Origin: Idiomarina piscisalsi
Lineage (GTDB): Bacteria > Pseudomonadota > Gammaproteobacteria > Enterobacterales > Alteromonadaceae
Assembly: GCF_002211765.1 (NCBI RefSeq)
Contig: NZ_CP022133.1
Location: 1,674,001-1,738,000 of the forward strand
Direction of reading: 5' to 3'
Length of the DNA stretch: 64,000 bases
Below, piece after piece: positions 41,881-50,383 of this stretch; the first letter of the stretch is position 1; every line of letters starts with the position of its first letter. A program made the translations under genes and the position numbers. A model generated the notes under the pieces. It saw nothing but the letters and a program-made list of their open reading frames with translations, ran no database searches and was not told the DNA's origin.

Positions 41881-43190
41881 TATTCTGTCTCCACAATCAT
41901 TGCAGCACCTAATCCACCCGCGGCACAGGCTGTTGTCAAACCAACACCACCGCCGCGTCGACGTAATTCATTCAACGTTTGCGTAATCATACGCGTACCG
42001 GTTGCTGCAAACGGGTGCCCATAGGCAATTGAGCCGCCCAGTACGTTAAATTTGTCCATATCAATGTCGCCAATGGCTTTGTCACGTCCTAGCTTTTCCT
42101 TCGCAAATTTGTCACTAGCAAACATTTTCATATTGGCTAATGTTTGTGCTGCAAAAGCTTCATGCATATCAATTAAATCGAGATCGTTTAGCGTCATACC
42201 CGCTCTGTCGAGCGCAACTGGCGTAGAATAAGACGGCCCCATCAGCATATCTTCTTCGACCTGCAGCGCCGCAAAGGCGTAGCTGCGTAAATATCCCAGC
42301 ACAGGTAGCCCTAACTCTTTTGCCCGGCTTTCCGTCATCATCAATACGGCAGAAGCACCATCGGTTAACGGCGTACTATTGGCTGCTGTAACCGAGCCGT
42401 GCTTGCGGTCAAACACTGGCTTCAGCTTTGAGAGTTTGTCGACCTGGCTGTCACCTCGAATATTGTTGTCGCGGCTTAAGTGCTTTTTATAGGGTTCTGG
42501 GTAGGCCGTCATAACTTCGCTGTCCAACCATCCTGCTTCCCACGCTGCGTGCGCCTTTTGATGCGAACGCACGGTCAGTTCGTCTTGGTCAGCACGACTA
42601 ATACTGTGGGTTTTAGCCATTTGCTCTGCAGTCTGGCCCATGCTCAAACCGGTTGAGTACTCAGCCACAGCAGGCGGCACTGGCATTAAATCTTTAAACT
42701 TAAGACGTTTTAAAATCGATAAGCGCTGACCCAGTGTCTTGGCTTTATTCAGATCAACCAACGCGCGAGCTAAGCGTTTACTCACACCTATAGGCAATAC
42801 CGACGAAGAATCAGCACCACCGGCAATACCACCACGAATATGTCCGGCGATCATTGCTTCTGCAATATTAACCGCAGACTGAAAGCTCGTTGCACACGCA
42901 CGTGACACACTGTAGGCGTCGGTGTTCACCGGTAAGCTGGTGCCTAACACTATTTCGCGCGCAATATTCGGCGCCTCCGGCATTTGAACAACTTGCCCAA
43001 ATACCAACTGCTCGACCCACTCGCCTTCAATACCGGTTTTATTGACCAGCTCCTGAACGACCATTTTGCCAAGATCAACCGCCGGCACGCCGTGAAACTC
43101 TGTTGCCTGCTTAGCAAACGGCGTTCGTAACCCCGACACAAAGGCGATACGTTCACCGTTAACGGTACGCACTTGCTGTGCTTCTGACAT
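41880..43190 (-). CDS. fadI: Acetyl-CoA acyltransferase FadI
   Basis: FadI is the 3-ketoacyl-CoA thiolase of beta-oxidation. The protein is 436 residues from the ATG at 43190, the same as E. coli FadI. The nucleophile Cys lies in [21 protein letters not shown] and the C-terminal [13 protein letters not shown] carry the other catalytic residues. The frame is open to 43211, but GAGG seven bases before 43190 sets the start. A FadR-like operator lies 29 bases upstream. Confidence 0.96.
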   Translation of the reverse strand: MSEAQQVRTVNGERIAFVSGLRTPFAKQATEFHGVPAVDLGKMVVQELVNKTGIEGEWVEQLVFGQVVQMPEAPNIAREIVLGTSLPVNTDAYSVSRACATSFQSAVNIAEAMIAGHIRGGIAGGADSSSVLPIGVSKRLARALVDLNKAKTLGQRLSILKRLKFKDLMPVPPAVAEYSTGLSMGQTAEQMAKTHSISRADQDELTVRSHQKAHAAWEAGWLDSEVMTAYPEPYKKHLSRDNNIRGDSQVDKLSKLKPVFDRKHGSVTAANSTPLTDGASAVLMMTESRAKELGLPVLGYLRSYAFAALQVEEDMLMGPSYSTPVALDRAGMTLNDLDLIDMHEAFAAQTLANMKMFASDKFAKEKLGRDKAIGDIDMDKFNVLGGSIAYGHPFAATGTRMITQTLNELRRRGGGVGLTTACAAGGLGAAMIVETE

Positions 43191-43218
43191 AACTTTTCCT
43201 CGCTTCATCAACCATTAC

Positions 43219-43229
43219 TGGTCTGACCA
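43219..43229. promoter_or_regulatory. FadR-like operator before fadI
   Basis: TGGTCTGACCA is a perfect inverted repeat (TGGTC-T-GACCA) that matches the core of known FadR sites (CTGGTCnGACC). On the minus strand a TAGAAT about 20 bases upstream could be the -10 of a fadIJ promoter, so binding here would repress. Which regulator the organism uses is not shown. Confidence 0.55.
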
Positions 43230-43402
43230 CAAAATATGTTACAAATTCTAGCGCTTAATAGAGCAGATTAAAACCTTCGTTTTCGGTACAGTATGGCAAT
43301 ACAATTGAAAATTCGGAACAAAGACTACATTGTTACTGTCATTGCATAAACGGTACTGACAGCATAGTCACTTTTCACCGGATTCGACAGCCTGGAGTCA
43401 AG

Positions 43403-44359
43403 ATGTCATCGACAGCATTTCAACAATTACAAGACTACCTGAATCAGCAGGTTCTGGGACAACCCGACTTTACCCGTAATTTATTAATCGCGGTATTAGC
43501 CGATGGACACTTATTGGTGGAAGGACCGCCAGGCCTTGCCAAAACTCGCGCAGTGCAGAGTTTAGCGAATGGCATTGAGGGCGATTTTCACCGTATTCAG
43601 TTTACTCCCGACTTACTACCCGCTGACTTGACCGGTACGGATATTTACCGTCCCGAGACCGGGACTTTTGAGTTCCAACAAGGTCCTTTGTTCCATAACT
43701 TGATTTTAGCGGATGAGATTAACCGGGCTCCGGCCAAGGTTCAGTCAGCGTTGCTGGAGGCTATGGCCGAACGCCAAATTACCGTGGGACAACGCAGTTA
43801 TCCGCTGTCTGACTTATTTATGGTGCTGGCAACACAAAACCCGTTAGAGCAGGAAGGCACCTATCCGCTTCCTGAAGCACAATTAGACCGCTTCTTAATG
43901 CATTTAAAGCTGGACTATCCTGACGCAGAAACCGAACAAAAAATTCTCAGACTGACCCGCGGGGAGGCGCTCAACGAGCAAATGCCAGCGCCCAAACCGC
44001 TGACGCAGGCAGACTTATTCAATGCTCGTAAAGAAGTGTTGGAAGTGTACCTGGACGACGCCGTAGAGAATTATTTAGTTCAGTTAATTATCGCCACTCG
44101 CCAACCTCAGCACTATGACGCCAACCTGGCTTCATGGATTGGTTATGGCGCCAGCCCGCGTGCCACTATTTCATTAGAGCGCTGCGCACGTGCTCAAGCT
44201 TGGCTGGCAGGTCGTGACTTTGTCACGCCGGACGACGTTATGTCCATTTGCCATAACGTATTACGCCATCGAATCATACTGAGTTATCAGGCTGAAGCTG
44301 ACGGCGTCACGCACGATCAAGTTATCGATACAATACTGAAACTGGTGCCAGCGCCGTAA
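43403..44359 (+). CDS. MoxR-family AAA+ ATPase
   Basis: A 318-residue MoxR ATPase, a chaperone-like AAA+ family that works with VWA-domain proteins. Walker A is GPPGLAKTR near 40, Walker B is LILADEINRAP, sensor 1 is VLATQNPLEQEGTYPLPEAQ and the C-terminal lid is of the AAA_lid_2 type. It starts a six-gene operon. GGAG lies six bases before the ATG, and the stop overlaps the next start (TAATG). Confidence 0.95.
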   Translation: MSSTAFQQLQDYLNQQVLGQPDFTRNLLIAVLADGHLLVEGPPGLAKTRAVQSLANGIEGDFHRIQFTPDLLPADLTGTDIYRPETGTFEFQQGPLFHNLILADEINRAPAKVQSALLEAMAERQITVGQRSYPLSDLFMVLATQNPLEQEGTYPLPEAQLDRFLMHLKLDYPDAETEQKILRLTRGEALNEQMPAPKPLTQADLFNARKEVLEVYLDDAVENYLVQLIIATRQPQHYDANLASWIGYGASPRATISLERCARAQAWLAGRDFVTPDDVMSICHNVLRHRIILSYQAEADGVTHDQVIDTILKLVPAP

Positions 44360-45318
44360 TGCCTCAACTGGACGTTTCACAATGGCTAAAACAACTGCAT
44401 ACCGATGGTATTTCACTGGGTATGCAGGAGCTTATGTATTATCGCAGTAAAATTGCCGCTTTTGCTAAGCACAAAAAAAAGCTACCGCGAACAACGGTGT
44501 CCGGCCCTTTACTCAGTAAAGTTCGGGGGCGCGGTATGGAGTTTGACGAAGTGAGGCATTATCAGGCCGGCGACGACATTCGTGCTATTGACTGGCGCGT
44601 AACAGCCAGAACCGGTAAAGCCCATACCAAGCTGTACCGGGAAGAAAAAGAAAAGCCCGTGTTCATTTGGGTCGATTTGTCATTGTCTCAGTTATTTGGC
44701 AGTGAGTTTGTATTTAAGTCGGTCCAGGCTGCGCACCTTGCTGCGGCCATTGCCTGGCAGGCGCAGCACAAAGGTGACCGTGTCGGCGGACTCATTAGCA
44801 ATGGCTGGCTTCATAATGAGTTTAAACCGGCCGCGCGCCAACAAGGCGTACTACGGCTATTGCACGGTCTTGTTGACGTGAGTAAAGATAGCTTAGCGCG
44901 CTGGCAGAAAAAGGGGCCGGCTCCCGCAGAGCCGATGTCCGAATCGTTAAAGCGATTACGTCAACTGGTGAAGCCCGGTAGTATTATTCATGTTATTAGT
45001 GATTTTCATAATGCCGACAAAAACATTGTTGATGGGCTGCAAGTGTTATCGAAACATAACATGGTGCGTTGCTACGGTGTTTATGATCCGATGGAAAAAG
45101 CGCTTCCTCAAGGACATTCCATTCAGCCTTTAGCTGTGTCTAGTGGTCAACAACAAGTCGATATCGACTTAACCAATAAACGTCAGACAGACACATACGA
45201 AAAAGCGGCCCAGAGCCACTGGCAGGCGCTTGAAAAGAGTTTTGCAAACCGGCAGCTGCTGTTTACACCGGTGAGCAGTGCGCAACCGATTGAAGTACAG
45301 TGGAGCGATATTTCATGA
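44359..45318 (+). CDS. DUF58 domain-containing protein
   Basis: A 319-residue DUF58 protein, regular partner of MoxR ATPases. The family block GRGMEFDEVRHYQAGDDIRAIDWRVTARTGKAHTKLYREE is present, followed by a VWA-like fold (FIWVDLSLSQLFG). No TM segments are seen. It overlaps both neighbours (TAATG at its start, ATGA at its end). The function is not known; a chaperone or assembly role is inferred from context. Confidence 0.92.
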   Translation: MPQLDVSQWLKQLHTDGISLGMQELMYYRSKIAAFAKHKKKLPRTTVSGPLLSKVRGRGMEFDEVRHYQAGDDIRAIDWRVTARTGKAHTKLYREEKEKPVFIWVDLSLSQLFGSEFVFKSVQAAHLAAAIAWQAQHKGDRVGGLISNGWLHNEFKPAARQQGVLRLLHGLVDVSKDSLARWQKKGPAPAEPMSESLKRLRQLVKPGSIIHVISDFHNADKNIVDGLQVLSKHNMVRCYGVYDPMEKALPQGHSIQPLAVSSGQQQVDIDLTNKRQTDTYEKAAQSHWQALEKSFANRQLLFTPVSSAQPIEVQWSDIS

Positions 45319-45800
45319 TACAACAAGCATCGCTCAGTCAGCTCAATGACATTGTCCCGCCGGCTGATGCCAGTTGGTGGCCACCGACCTGGTGGAGCCT
45401 TGGTGCCGCCTTACTATTCATCGCAATTGTCGCGTCCATTAGTTATTGGTTGGTTCAACGGCGGTTAAGGGCACGGGCTCGCCGTGAAGCCTACAAACAA
45501 TTACAAACATTAACGCCAGCCACCACTGAGCAAATCACCCGATTACTTAAGCGCGTGGCGCTTGTATATTATCCTCAGCAAACGGTTTCTAACTTACACG
45601 GACAAGAGTGGATCGCGTTTTTACTCTCAGGTATGAGCGAAAAGTCGCAGCAACACTTTAACGCGGAATTACAGCAGTACGACATTAATAGCGAGCTATA
45701 CGGACAAGCAAGTAATGCATTTTGTGAGCTATACAAAGCAGTTGGCTGCCAATGGTTGCAGTTAGACCTGAGTAAAATGCCGGGAGAACACAATGTTTGA
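45315..45800 (+). CDS. DUF4381 domain-containing membrane protein
   Basis: A 161-residue protein with one TM helix (about 27-47) after a PPADASWWPPTWW segment, then a helical cytosolic domain. This pattern fits DUF4381, found in MoxR/Bat operons. The start ATG at 45315 overlaps the DUF58 stop (ATGA). A GTG at 45300 is open but less likely. The role is unknown. Confidence 0.85.
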   Translation: MIQQASLSQLNDIVPPADASWWPPTWWSLGAALLFIAIVASISYWLVQRRLRARARREAYKQLQTLTPATTEQITRLLKRVALVYYPQQTVSNLHGQEWIAFLLSGMSEKSQQHFNAELQQYDINSELYGQASNAFCELYKAVGCQWLQLDLSKMPGEHNV

Positions 45801-46776
45801 GTTTGCCTGGCCCTGGATGTTTCTTTTTTTACCGCTGCCAGCGTTGGTCTGGTGGTTAATACCCACTCGCAAGAACACCCGTTCAGCTATTCGACTCCCC
45901 AACTTATATGGGCTGTCCAGTGAGCAGCAAACTCTAAAGAGCCAGTGGCTTTTCTTAACGTTACTAGCCATTGCCTGGGTGTCACTCGTTTCGGCTACTG
46001 CTCGTCCACAATGGTTAGGTGAGCCGGTTGCAACCCGCTCTGAAGGCAGGGAGATGATGTTGGCAGTAGACTTGTCGGGCAGCATGGAAATTGCCGATAT
46101 GGAAATTAACGGCCAGTCGGTCGACCGGTTGTCGATGGTCAAACATGTGCTCAGCGACTTTATTACGCGTCGCGAAGGCGATCGTCTGGGGCTTATCTTA
46201 TTTGGCGACACCGCCTATTTACAGGCGCCCATGACGTATGACCGACAGACTATTGCACAAATGCTGAATGAATCGGTACTTGGGCTGGTCGGTGAAAGAA
46301 CCGCCATTGGCGATGCGATAGCCCTCGCGGTTAAACGCTTTCAGCAAGATGAGCAAACCAATCGAGTACTCATTTTGCTCACTGATGGTCAAAACACCGC
46401 AGGTAATTTAACTCCGGAGCAAGCTTTAGAGCTGGCTAAAAGTTATGACGTCACTATTTACCCAATTGCCGTTGGCGCAGAAGAAGTGGTCGTTGATAGC
46501 TTTTTCGGGCAGCGCCGGGTTAACCCAAGCCGCGATTTAGACATACCTTTAATGCAGAAGTTAGCCAGCGAGACCGGTGGCGAATATTTCCGCGCCAGAA
46601 GTACCGAAGAGCTCGAAAATATTTATACATTGCTGGATGAACTGGAGCCCGTGGACGATGACCCTCAGCAGCTTCGCCCCAGAGCCAGTTTGTTTCACTG
46701 GCCGCTTTCACTGTGCTTTATTGCTTTAATGGCATTTGCCCTGAATCGCTACAAGCCATGGAGGGTGTCACAATGA
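45793..46776 (+). CDS. BatA-like VWA-domain membrane protein
   Basis: A 327-residue protein with TM helices at about 5-22, 58-75 and near the C-terminus (HWPLSLCFIALMAFALNRY). The VWA domain lies between them and has an intact MIDAS (DLSGS, then TDGQNT). It matches BatA of the Bacteroides aerotolerance operon, which is best seen as a general MoxR-VWA envelope system. Its start overlaps the DUF4381 stop by eight bases. Confidence 0.9.
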   Translation: MFEFAWPWMFLFLPLPALVWWLIPTRKNTRSAIRLPNLYGLSSEQQTLKSQWLFLTLLAIAWVSLVSATARPQWLGEPVATRSEGREMMLAVDLSGSMEIADMEINGQSVDRLSMVKHVLSDFITRREGDRLGLILFGDTAYLQAPMTYDRQTIAQMLNESVLGLVGERTAIGDAIALAVKRFQQDEQTNRVLILLTDGQNTAGNLTPEQALELAKSYDVTIYPIAVGAEEVVVDSFFGQRRVNPSRDLDIPLMQKLASETGGEYFRARSTEELENIYTLLDELEPVDDDPQQLRPRASLFHWPLSLCFIALMAFALNRYKPWRVSQ

Positions 46777-48617
46777 GCGACTTTCATTTTATTCGCCCCT
46801 GGTGGCTTATTGCATTGCTCCCTGTTGCCCTTATGTACTGGCGACTGCTTAGACAAAATAAACATGAAGCCGGATGGAATCAGTTTCTTCCTGGCCATTT
46901 AGCGAAGGTGCTGGTCAACTCCGGAGGCAAAGCATCCAGCTGGCCGATTCACCGACTTGCTTTAATGCTAATTATTGCCAGTGCGGCTCTTGCCGGACCG
47001 ACTTGGGAAAAGCTGCCACAACCGGTTTATCAGTTAGAATCCGGTCAGGTGGTTATTATGGACATGTCACCGTCACTGTTAGCCGAAGACGTTACACCTA
47101 ACCGACTGACCCAGTTGCGTTTTAAAGCCATTGATCTGGTGCGCTCCGGTCTTGACGGCGATACGGGCTTAATTGCCTATGCCGACGACGCATTTACCAT
47201 TAGCCCGTTAACCGCTGACAACCGAAATTTAATCAACTTAATACCCTCATTGTCGCCGGAAATCATGCCGTTGGAAGGGAGTGAGCCCTTACGCGCCCTT
47301 AAACTGGCTAACGAGCTTCTCGCGAACGCCGGGTACCCGCAAGGCGACATTTACTGGTTAACAGATGGTATCAGCAGTCGCGACCTACAGCCATTAACGG
47401 ACTACTTGCGCGATATTGAACACAGAGTCTCAATTTTAGGCGTGGGAACAGAAGACGGAGCTCCCGTGCGAAACGCAAATGGCAGTTTGGTCAAAGAAAA
47501 TGGCCGAGTCGTCATAGCGAAACTGTTTCCGGGTCGGTTAAGTGACTTAGCACAAATAACCAACGGTGTTTTTGTTCAGGCGACATCAACCAACGATGAC
47601 ATCGAAGCGCTCACCGCATTGCCACCACTCAGCCGTGAAGGTAAAGACAACGAGCAGCAACAGCGGGGAGACGCCTGGAAAGATATGGGCCCTTATCTCG
47701 CCCTTTTCATTCTGCCTTTATTACTGGCGAGCTGGCGTCGAGGTACCCTTTTGACGCCACTCATACTGACATTCATCATACCAATGTCGTTATCCACCCC
47801 GAAGGCCTATGCTCAGGAGACTAAGCCGAATAACTCTGAGGGTGCGCTAAGTTCGCTATTTTTAAACAACGAACAGCGTGCCCAACAGCTTTATCAGAAC
47901 GAACAGTTTGAGCGCGCATCGGAGCTCAGCTCTGACCCGCTTCGAAAAGGTGCTGCACTTTACAAACAAGGCCAGTATGCCGAAGCGGCTGATTCTTTTG
48001 CCCAAAGCAACTCGGCCGAAGCTCATTATAACCGGGGTAATGCGCTGGCGCAGCAGCAGCAATTCGAGCAGGCGTCAGAAGCTTACCAACAAGCTTTAGA
48101 GCAACGCCCGAACTGGCAACAAGCCAAAGAAAATTTGGATGTAGTGAAAAAGCTACAAGAAAAGCAGCAACAAGAGCAGTCTGGTGAATCTGGCGATGAA
48201 AACTCAGAGTCAGATAAAAATTCTGAGCAGTCGAATGATAATCAGGGTAATAACCAAAACAACAACCAAGGCCAAAACCAGCAAGGCGACAACTCAGATT
48301 CCCAATCGCAGCCCCAAAATAGAGACGCTCAACAACAGCAGGGGCAAAACCCGAAAGAACAAGAGCCGCAGGACGACGCTGAGCGCAAAAAAGCGAAAGA
48401 GCAAAGAGAAGACAGTGCTGATGGTCAAGCAGAGCAACAAAACGCTCAATTTAAAGAGGGAGAGATTGATCCTGAAAAAGCACGTCAACTAGAGCAATGG
48501 ATGAACCGTGTACCGGATGATCCCAGCATACTGCTAAGAAATAAGATGTTATTGGAAAGCCAGCGCCGCAACCAGCGTAGAGCTTCTCAGCCACAAGGAG
48601 AGAAGAAAAAATGGTAA
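46773..48617 (+). CDS. BatB/BatC-like VWA and TPR fusion protein
   Basis: A 614-residue protein. An N-terminal TM and a VWA domain with MIDAS DMSPS come first, then a TM near 310-330, a TPR region (AHYNRGNALAQQQQFEQASE) and a long Gln/Asn/Glu/Ser-rich tail (about 475-590). In Bacteroides BatB and BatC are separate, so this is a fusion of VWA and TPR parts. The start ATG at 46773 overlaps the BatA stop (ATGA), with GGAGG upstream. The tail is low-complexity and probably disordered. Confidence 0.9.
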   Translation: MSDFHFIRPWWLIALLPVALMYWRLLRQNKHEAGWNQFLPGHLAKVLVNSGGKASSWPIHRLALMLIIASAALAGPTWEKLPQPVYQLESGQVVIMDMSPSLLAEDVTPNRLTQLRFKAIDLVRSGLDGDTGLIAYADDAFTISPLTADNRNLINLIPSLSPEIMPLEGSEPLRALKLANELLANAGYPQGDIYWLTDGISSRDLQPLTDYLRDIEHRVSILGVGTEDGAPVRNANGSLVKENGRVVIAKLFPGRLSDLAQITNGVFVQATSTNDDIEALTALPPLSREGKDNEQQQRGDAWKDMGPYLALFILPLLLASWRRGTLLTPLILTFIIPMSLSTPKAYAQETKPNNSEGALSSLFLNNEQRAQQLYQNEQFERASELSSDPLRKGAALYKQGQYAEAADSFAQSNSAEAHYNRGNALAQQQQFEQASEAYQQALEQRPNWQQAKENLDVVKKLQEKQQQEQSGESGDENSESDKNSEQSNDNQGNNQNNNQGQNQQGDNSDSQSQPQNRDAQQQQGQNPKEQEPQDDAERKKAKEQREDSADGQAEQQNAQFKEGEIDPEKARQLEQWMNRVPDDPSILLRNKMLLESQRRNQRRASQPQGEKKKW

Positions 48618-50326
48618 GAGCCGTAAACTTGCTCGTTGTTTTACTAATGTTAATCAGTGGCCTCGCAAACGCTGATGTAACCGAGGTAACAGCAACGGTC
48701 GACAGAAACCCAGTGACCGCAAACGAGTCTTTTGTGCTGACAGTCACGGTTAACGATGACGTATCGAATAACACATTTGAGGCGTCAAAACTGCTCGAGG
48801 ACTTTGTTGTCGGCCGCACTTCTGTCAGCCGCCAGACCTCTATGGTAAATGGCAACCTCAGCAAGCAAACACGCTTTACCACGGTACTGATTCCACAGTC
48901 TCCCGGCGAGTACACCATTCCGGAAATTACTATTAAAGGAGTGTCGTCTAAACCAATTAATTTGCGTGTGCTTGAACAGGGAAGCGACAGCAACACTGAG
49001 CAGAGAATTGCCTTTATTGAAGCGCAAATTGATTCAACCAATGTCTATTTTCAACAGCCAATTACCTATGTTGCCCGCCTGTTTCTGGCAGCCGACTTAA
49101 ATAAAGGTAATCTGGTGCCACCTCAGGTCGACAATGCCGATGTGCAACAGATAGGCCGTGACGAAGAAAGCACACAAATGGTCAACGGTCGCCGTTATAA
49201 GGTTTACCAACGCGTTTACCAAATAACGCCTAACAAATCAGGCTCTATCACCATACCCGGCGCTCGTTTTGACGGTGAGGTTTTCACACAGGGGCAGCGC
49301 TCAATCTTTTCCTCTTTTTCAAACACCCAACCAGTGAGCGCAATAGCCGAAGGCATTGACGTTAATGTGCAACCGGTGCCGGACTCATGGACCGGACACT
49401 GGTTACCCAGCGAGTTGGTCAGCTTATCAGCATCAATAAGCCCAGAGCAGGAGGAGTACAAAGCTGGAGAGCCTATTACCTTGTCTTATATGCTGACGGC
49501 AGTGGGAGTGAAACCTGAGCAACTACCAGAAATAGCACCGGATTTTCCGAGCAGCTTCAGAGTCTACCCAGACAACGATGAAACCGACAGTTTCACTCGA
49601 AATGGTGTGGTGATTTCTCAAAAAACCGTCAGTTTTGCGCTTGTACCAGAGCAAGCAGGTAATTTAACAATTCCTGAGTTTGAGCTGCCTTGGTTTAATA
49701 CCAAAACCGAGCAACGAACCTTGGCTAAAACGGAGAGTATGACCTTACCCGTGATCATGCCTGCGGGCATGACGCAAAGTGATATCACTGAGGCTGCGCC
49801 GACTGACAGCAGGCCAGACTCTGAAAGTATTGAAACTACGAACACCTCTGAGAGACCGAACAGCAATACGGTTGCGCCTAAACCGTTGGTTCCGATTTGG
49901 GTCATCGGGGCCTTAGCGGTCGGATTAGCCATTTCGTTGCTGCTTAACCTGTACCTGCTGATTAAGCGCAATAGTGTTAAACGCCAGGAGAAAACCGTTA
50001 AGCCTGAAAGTGCAGATAATTTAAACCGCAGTAAATCATGGCAAGACTTTCAGAAAGCCTGCAAAAACAACGATGCTAAAGCAGCACAAGAGAGCCTTAT
50101 TAATTGGGCTCATACGCATTTGGACGGTTCTTTTAAGAGCCTTGCGGACATTGCTAAATATCTGAATATTGAGGACGAAATAACGCCACTGCAGGCGTCC
50201 CTATACAATGTTGGTGGCTCTCAATGGACAGAAGGTAAAGTGCTTTATCAGAAAGTCAGAAAGCAAGTAGACAATTTGAACGTAAAAAGACAACACTCAA
50301 ACTTGCCACAACTCTACCCATCTTAA
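48611..50326 (+). CDS. BatD-like protein
   Basis: A 571-residue BatD (oxygen-tolerance) family protein. It has a cleavable signal peptide (to about residue 22), tandem beta-sandwich domains in the periplasm (DVTEVTATVDRNPVTANESF), a TM helix near 432-455 and a cytosolic helical tail. It overlaps the previous gene by seven bases and closes the operon, converging on ppiD at a shared terminator. Confidence 0.9.
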   Translation: MVRAVNLLVVLLMLISGLANADVTEVTATVDRNPVTANESFVLTVTVNDDVSNNTFEASKLLEDFVVGRTSVSRQTSMVNGNLSKQTRFTTVLIPQSPGEYTIPEITIKGVSSKPINLRVLEQGSDSNTEQRIAFIEAQIDSTNVYFQQPITYVARLFLAADLNKGNLVPPQVDNADVQQIGRDEESTQMVNGRRYKVYQRVYQITPNKSGSITIPGARFDGEVFTQGQRSIFSSFSNTQPVSAIAEGIDVNVQPVPDSWTGHWLPSELVSLSASISPEQEEYKAGEPITLSYMLTAVGVKPEQLPEIAPDFPSSFRVYPDNDETDSFTRNGVVISQKTVSFALVPEQAGNLTIPEFELPWFNTKTEQRTLAKTESMTLPVIMPAGMTQSDITEAAPTDSRPDSESIETTNTSERPNSNTVAPKPLVPIWVIGALAVGLAISLLLNLYLLIKRNSVKRQEKTVKPESADNLNRSKSWQDFQKACKNNDAKAAQESLINWAHTHLDGSFKSLADIAKYLNIEDEITPLQASLYNVGGSQWTEGKVLYQKVRKQVDNLNVKRQHSNLPQLYPS

Positions 50327-50330
50327 GAAC

Positions 50331-50356
50331 TAAAAAAGCCCGGCTAAAGCCGGGCT
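50331..50356. terminator. Shared terminator of batD and ppiD
   Basis: AGCCCGGCT (50337-50345) and AGCCGGGCT (50348-50356) form a perfect stem. The best T-run is on the minus strand (six T), so it mainly serves ppiD. Confidence 0.85.
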
Positions 50357-50383
50357 CTTAACTTCCAACTACTCTGTAGTGAC

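Noticed and set aside
48184..48492. 102-residue plus-strand ORF and Gln/Asn repeat as a separate gene
   Set aside because: It is another frame of the low-complexity tail of the VWA-TPR protein.
46713..48617. BatB start at 46713
   Set aside because: It would overlap BatA by 64 bases. The ATG at 46773 forms the ATGA junction typical of this operon.
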